A stretch of DNA of 64,000 nt. It comes from an uncultured Eubacteriales bacterium (lineage in GTDB: Bacteria > Bacillota > Clostridia > Christensenellales > Aristaeellaceae). The first letter of the stretch is position 1; the number at the start of each line of letters is the position of its first letter. Location of the stretch: NCBI GenBank assembly GCA_902800625.1, contig CADCFG010000018.1:1-64000 (forward strand). Direction: 5' to 3'. The notes under the pieces are model-generated. The model worked only from the letters and a program-made list of their open reading frames with translations, had not been told where the DNA came from and did not search any database. This document shows positions 61,949 to 64,000 of the stretch, one piece after another. The position numbers and the translations under genes were made by a program.

Positions 61949-63862
61949 TCACACGATCTTGATCCCGTAGATGATGCAGCTGCGGGTGCCGATGACGATC
62001 ATGTCGTCGAACACGGTGGGGGTGCCCTCAATGTTGCCCTGCAGCTCCACCTGGGCGGCGAGGGAGCCGGTCAGCCCCTCGAATAGGCTCAGCTTGCCGT
62101 TGGAGCTGCCCACCAGCACGTAGCCCTTGCCGTTGGCGGAGTATACGCAGGTGGGGGAGGACCAGCCGTAGCTGCGCATGGACTTGGCCCATACCGTCTC
62201 GCCGGTCTGCTTGTTCAGCGCGTAGAGCATGCCGCGGGAATCCCGGGTGCGGCAGATGTGGAAGAACACCAGGTCGGAGAGCTCGCCCTTGCCCACGGCG
62301 GGCGTGCCGAAGCCGCCGCCGCCGTTGTCGTCGTTCTGGTGGATGGGGTCGGAGTCCTGCTTCCACAGCAGCTCGCCGGTCAGCGCGTTCAGCTTGAACA
62401 TCTGGCAGGTGCCGTTGTGGCCGCGCTTGTCCAGCTCGTTGGTGGCGTAGAGGGCTACCAGGCCGTCGCTCTCCGGCTCGATGACCAGCGAGGCGTCGAT
62501 GTCGTCCTTGGCGTTGAAGCTCCACACCAGCTTCATGGTGTTCAGGTCCACGCACTGGATGATGCCGATGTTCGTGGCGAAGTAGACGTAGTTGTTGTAG
62601 ACGGCGATGGAATTCTCGGTGCCCAGCTTGCCGTCGGCGGTCTGCTCGTAGGTGTAGCGGGTGATCGTCGGGTCGATGGAAACCGAGCCGGTGTGCTGTT
62701 CGGTGTTCAGCTTCACCTTGTACAGCACGCCGTTTTCGCCGGCGGTGATCAGCGTGTCCGTGGCGGAGTCCACCAGCGGCGAACAGTCGAACGCCTGCCA
62801 CTTGCGATGGGCGTAGGGGTCCTTGCCGTCGATGAAAAACAGCTGCTTCTGGTCGATCAGGCTCCACACCCGGGTGCCGCAGGCCACGCGCTCGCCGCCC
62901 ACGTCGTAGATGCCCTGGCCGCAGTACAGAAGCGGCACACCCCTGGGGTCGACGGCCAGACTGCCCTTGATAGGCGCGCCGATGTTGATGGCCTTGCGGG
63001 TCTCCTCGCCGTCGGCCAGGTCCAGGAAGTAGATGTGGCCGTCCAGTGTGGCGTAGATGACCTCCGTCAGTCCGTCCTTGGCCTTCTTGGCGCGGCTGAT
63101 GTTCATCTGGGCGCGCAGGTCCGCCGGCCAGCGCACCACGCTGGCCTGGCCCGTCCAGCCCACGCCGGACCATTCGTCCAGGCCGTGGATGCGCTTCTTC
63201 CAGGCGATCATCAGGTGGGAGGGATAGTCGGGGATCACGCCGTAGGCGCCGCCGTCGCGGTAGTTGCTGCCGCGGAAGGTGGTCACGCCCTCCAGCACCG
63301 AGTATTCGCTGGAGGAGCCCATGTGGATGTCGGAATCGGCGGTGAATATGGAAGACTTGTCGTCGATCACCTTGGTGTTGCGCAGCAGCTTGTTCCGTGC
63401 CGGGTCGGAATACTCCGCGCCGGCGACGGCCGCCTGGTGATAGACGGAGGTAGCCAGGCCGTCCACCGGCTTCTGCTCGGCGTCGGGCACCGGCTCCAGC
63501 GTGGCGGTGGGCTCGGCGGTGACGGGGGCCTGCGTGGGGACGGGCACGTCCGTGGGTGCGGCTGTGGGCGCGTCGGTGGGACGGGGGATCGCCAGCTGCG
63601 GCTCGTTCAGGGCGCTGTAGTCAGCCTGGATCGGCGGGGCCGCGACCTCCACCTGGGGCGCGGCGGGCCGCGCCTTGGGCGCCAGCGCCGAGGTGATCAG
63701 CCAGGCGCCGCCCCCCAGCAGCACCAGCAGACAGGCCGATGCTGCCAGTATGTTCAACAGCTGCTTTCTCTTTCGCTGCGCCCTGCGGGCCTTCGAGCCC
63801 TTGCGGGTCGCATGGGCCTTGCGGGCCGTGTCGACCTTGCGCACTTGATTCTGCTTCGTCAT
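61949..63862 (-). CDS. Membrane-anchored PQQ-like beta-propeller protein
   Basis: 637 residues. A very basic cytoplasmic N-terminus (1-33) and one membrane helix (about 35-58) are followed by a Pro/Thr/Ala stalk (to about 130) and a large extracellular domain of seven or eight beta-propeller blades: DGHIYFLDLADGEETRKAI, NGVLYKVKLNTEQHTGSVSI, IIQCVDLNTMKLVWSF, MLYALNKQTGETVWAKSM and NGKLSLFEGLTGS. These are the repeating 'x-V-Y-A-L-D-x-x-T-G-x-x-x-W' type of PQQ-like repeats. No PQQ-enzyme catalytic residues are apparent. It is probably a surface scaffold or binding protein. The ribosome binding site is poor; the AT-rich stretch above the start likely holds the promoter. Confidence 0.85.
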   Translation of the reverse strand: MTKQNQVRKVDTARKAHATRKGSKARRAQRKRKQLLNILAASACLLVLLGGGAWLITSALAPKARPAAPQVEVAAPPIQADYSALNEPQLAIPRPTDAPTAAPTDVPVPTQAPVTAEPTATLEPVPDAEQKPVDGLATSVYHQAAVAGAEYSDPARNKLLRNTKVIDDKSSIFTADSDIHMGSSSEYSVLEGVTTFRGSNYRDGGAYGVIPDYPSHLMIAWKKRIHGLDEWSGVGWTGQASVVRWPADLRAQMNISRAKKAKDGLTEVIYATLDGHIYFLDLADGEETRKAINIGAPIKGSLAVDPRGVPLLYCGQGIYDVGGERVACGTRVWSLIDQKQLFFIDGKDPYAHRKWQAFDCSPLVDSATDTLITAGENGVLYKVKLNTEQHTGSVSIDPTITRYTYEQTADGKLGTENSIAVYNNYVYFATNIGIIQCVDLNTMKLVWSFNAKDDIDASLVIEPESDGLVALYATNELDKRGHNGTCQMFKLNALTGELLWKQDSDPIHQNDDNGGGGFGTPAVGKGELSDLVFFHICRTRDSRGMLYALNKQTGETVWAKSMRSYGWSSPTCVYSANGKGYVLVGSSNGKLSLFEGLTGSLAAQVELQGNIEGTPTVFDDMIVIGTRSCIIYGIKIV

Positions 63863-64000
63863 ATTGCATCCCGCCGTCGTAATAAAGTCATATTTCCATC
63901 AAATTTCATTCTACTATATATATGTGGCAGCTTTTTCATGAGAGTATTTCATTAGTTTTGCAACAATGTGACAACCTTGCCAACCAATGACGGGATATGC
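63863..64000 (-). other. AT-rich upstream region of the beta-propeller gene
   Basis: AT-rich DNA with candidate minus-strand -10 boxes (TAGAAT, TATAGT around 63910-63920), but no clear -35 at 17 bp. CAATGTGACAA at about 63964 also occurs at about 22461 before the adhesin locus; significance unknown. Confidence 0.3.

Overview
The window is a 64-kb piece of a GC-rich (roughly 60-65% by eye) Gram-positive anaerobe, most likely a gut member of the class Clostridia. The indicators are a T-box leader for an aminoacyl-tRNA synthetase gene, a CIRCE operator before groES, two sortase classes with LPXTG-type substrates, a CBS-type manganese pyrophosphatase and ROK/MmsAB-type sugar genes. I cannot place the genus from sequence alone. 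No rRNA, tRNA, CRISPR array, transposase or phage gene was seen.

Layout. 0-7 kb: a secreted esterase-like protein, an AEC-family permease, and a two-gene unit made of a beta-helix protein and a D-2-hydroxyacid dehydrogenase. 7-12.5 kb: mnmG facing away from a T-box-controlled, unusually compact alaS, then a decayed lipoprotein gene. 12.5-17 kb: a secreted Ig-like/metallo-beta-lactamase protein and a CBS-type pyrophosphatase. 17-22.4 kb: a ChvE/MmsA-type monosaccharide ABC transporter with two different permease genes.

22.7-48.5 kb is the centrepiece, a pilus/adhesin locus. It holds a DivIVA-like coiled-coil protein, an intact signal peptidase I, a 2481-residue LPATG adhesin, a 594-residue backbone pilin with LPTTG, a 2402-residue von Willebrand A-domain adhesin with LPATG, an intact class C sortase, a signal peptidase homologue whose catalytic lysine is arginine, a sortase homologue that has lost both catalytic His and Cys, a multi-CnaB protein with the odd sorting signal LLGTG, a class B sortase and a small secreted protein. 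Three transcription units of this locus start with the same strictly spaced element, GTAAC-N7-GTAAC-N10-TATAAT, which has no normal -35 box. This suggests one dedicated activator for the whole locus.

48.7-54.6 kb: a secreted CAP-like/Ig-like protein and a large cytoplasmic protein with TPR/Sel1-like, Rossmann-like and RyR-like segments that I cannot assign. 55-64 kb: a ROK regulator, groEL (broken by a deletion in this sequence) and groES under CIRCE, a small DUF6465-like protein, rarA, an acyl-ACP thioesterase and a membrane-anchored beta-propeller protein.

Several families of structured intergenic repeats (called A, B, C and D here) fill the gaps. All four convergent gaps between intact genes carry them. 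They are absent from about 17-51.4 kb, which contains the transporter and the pilus locus.
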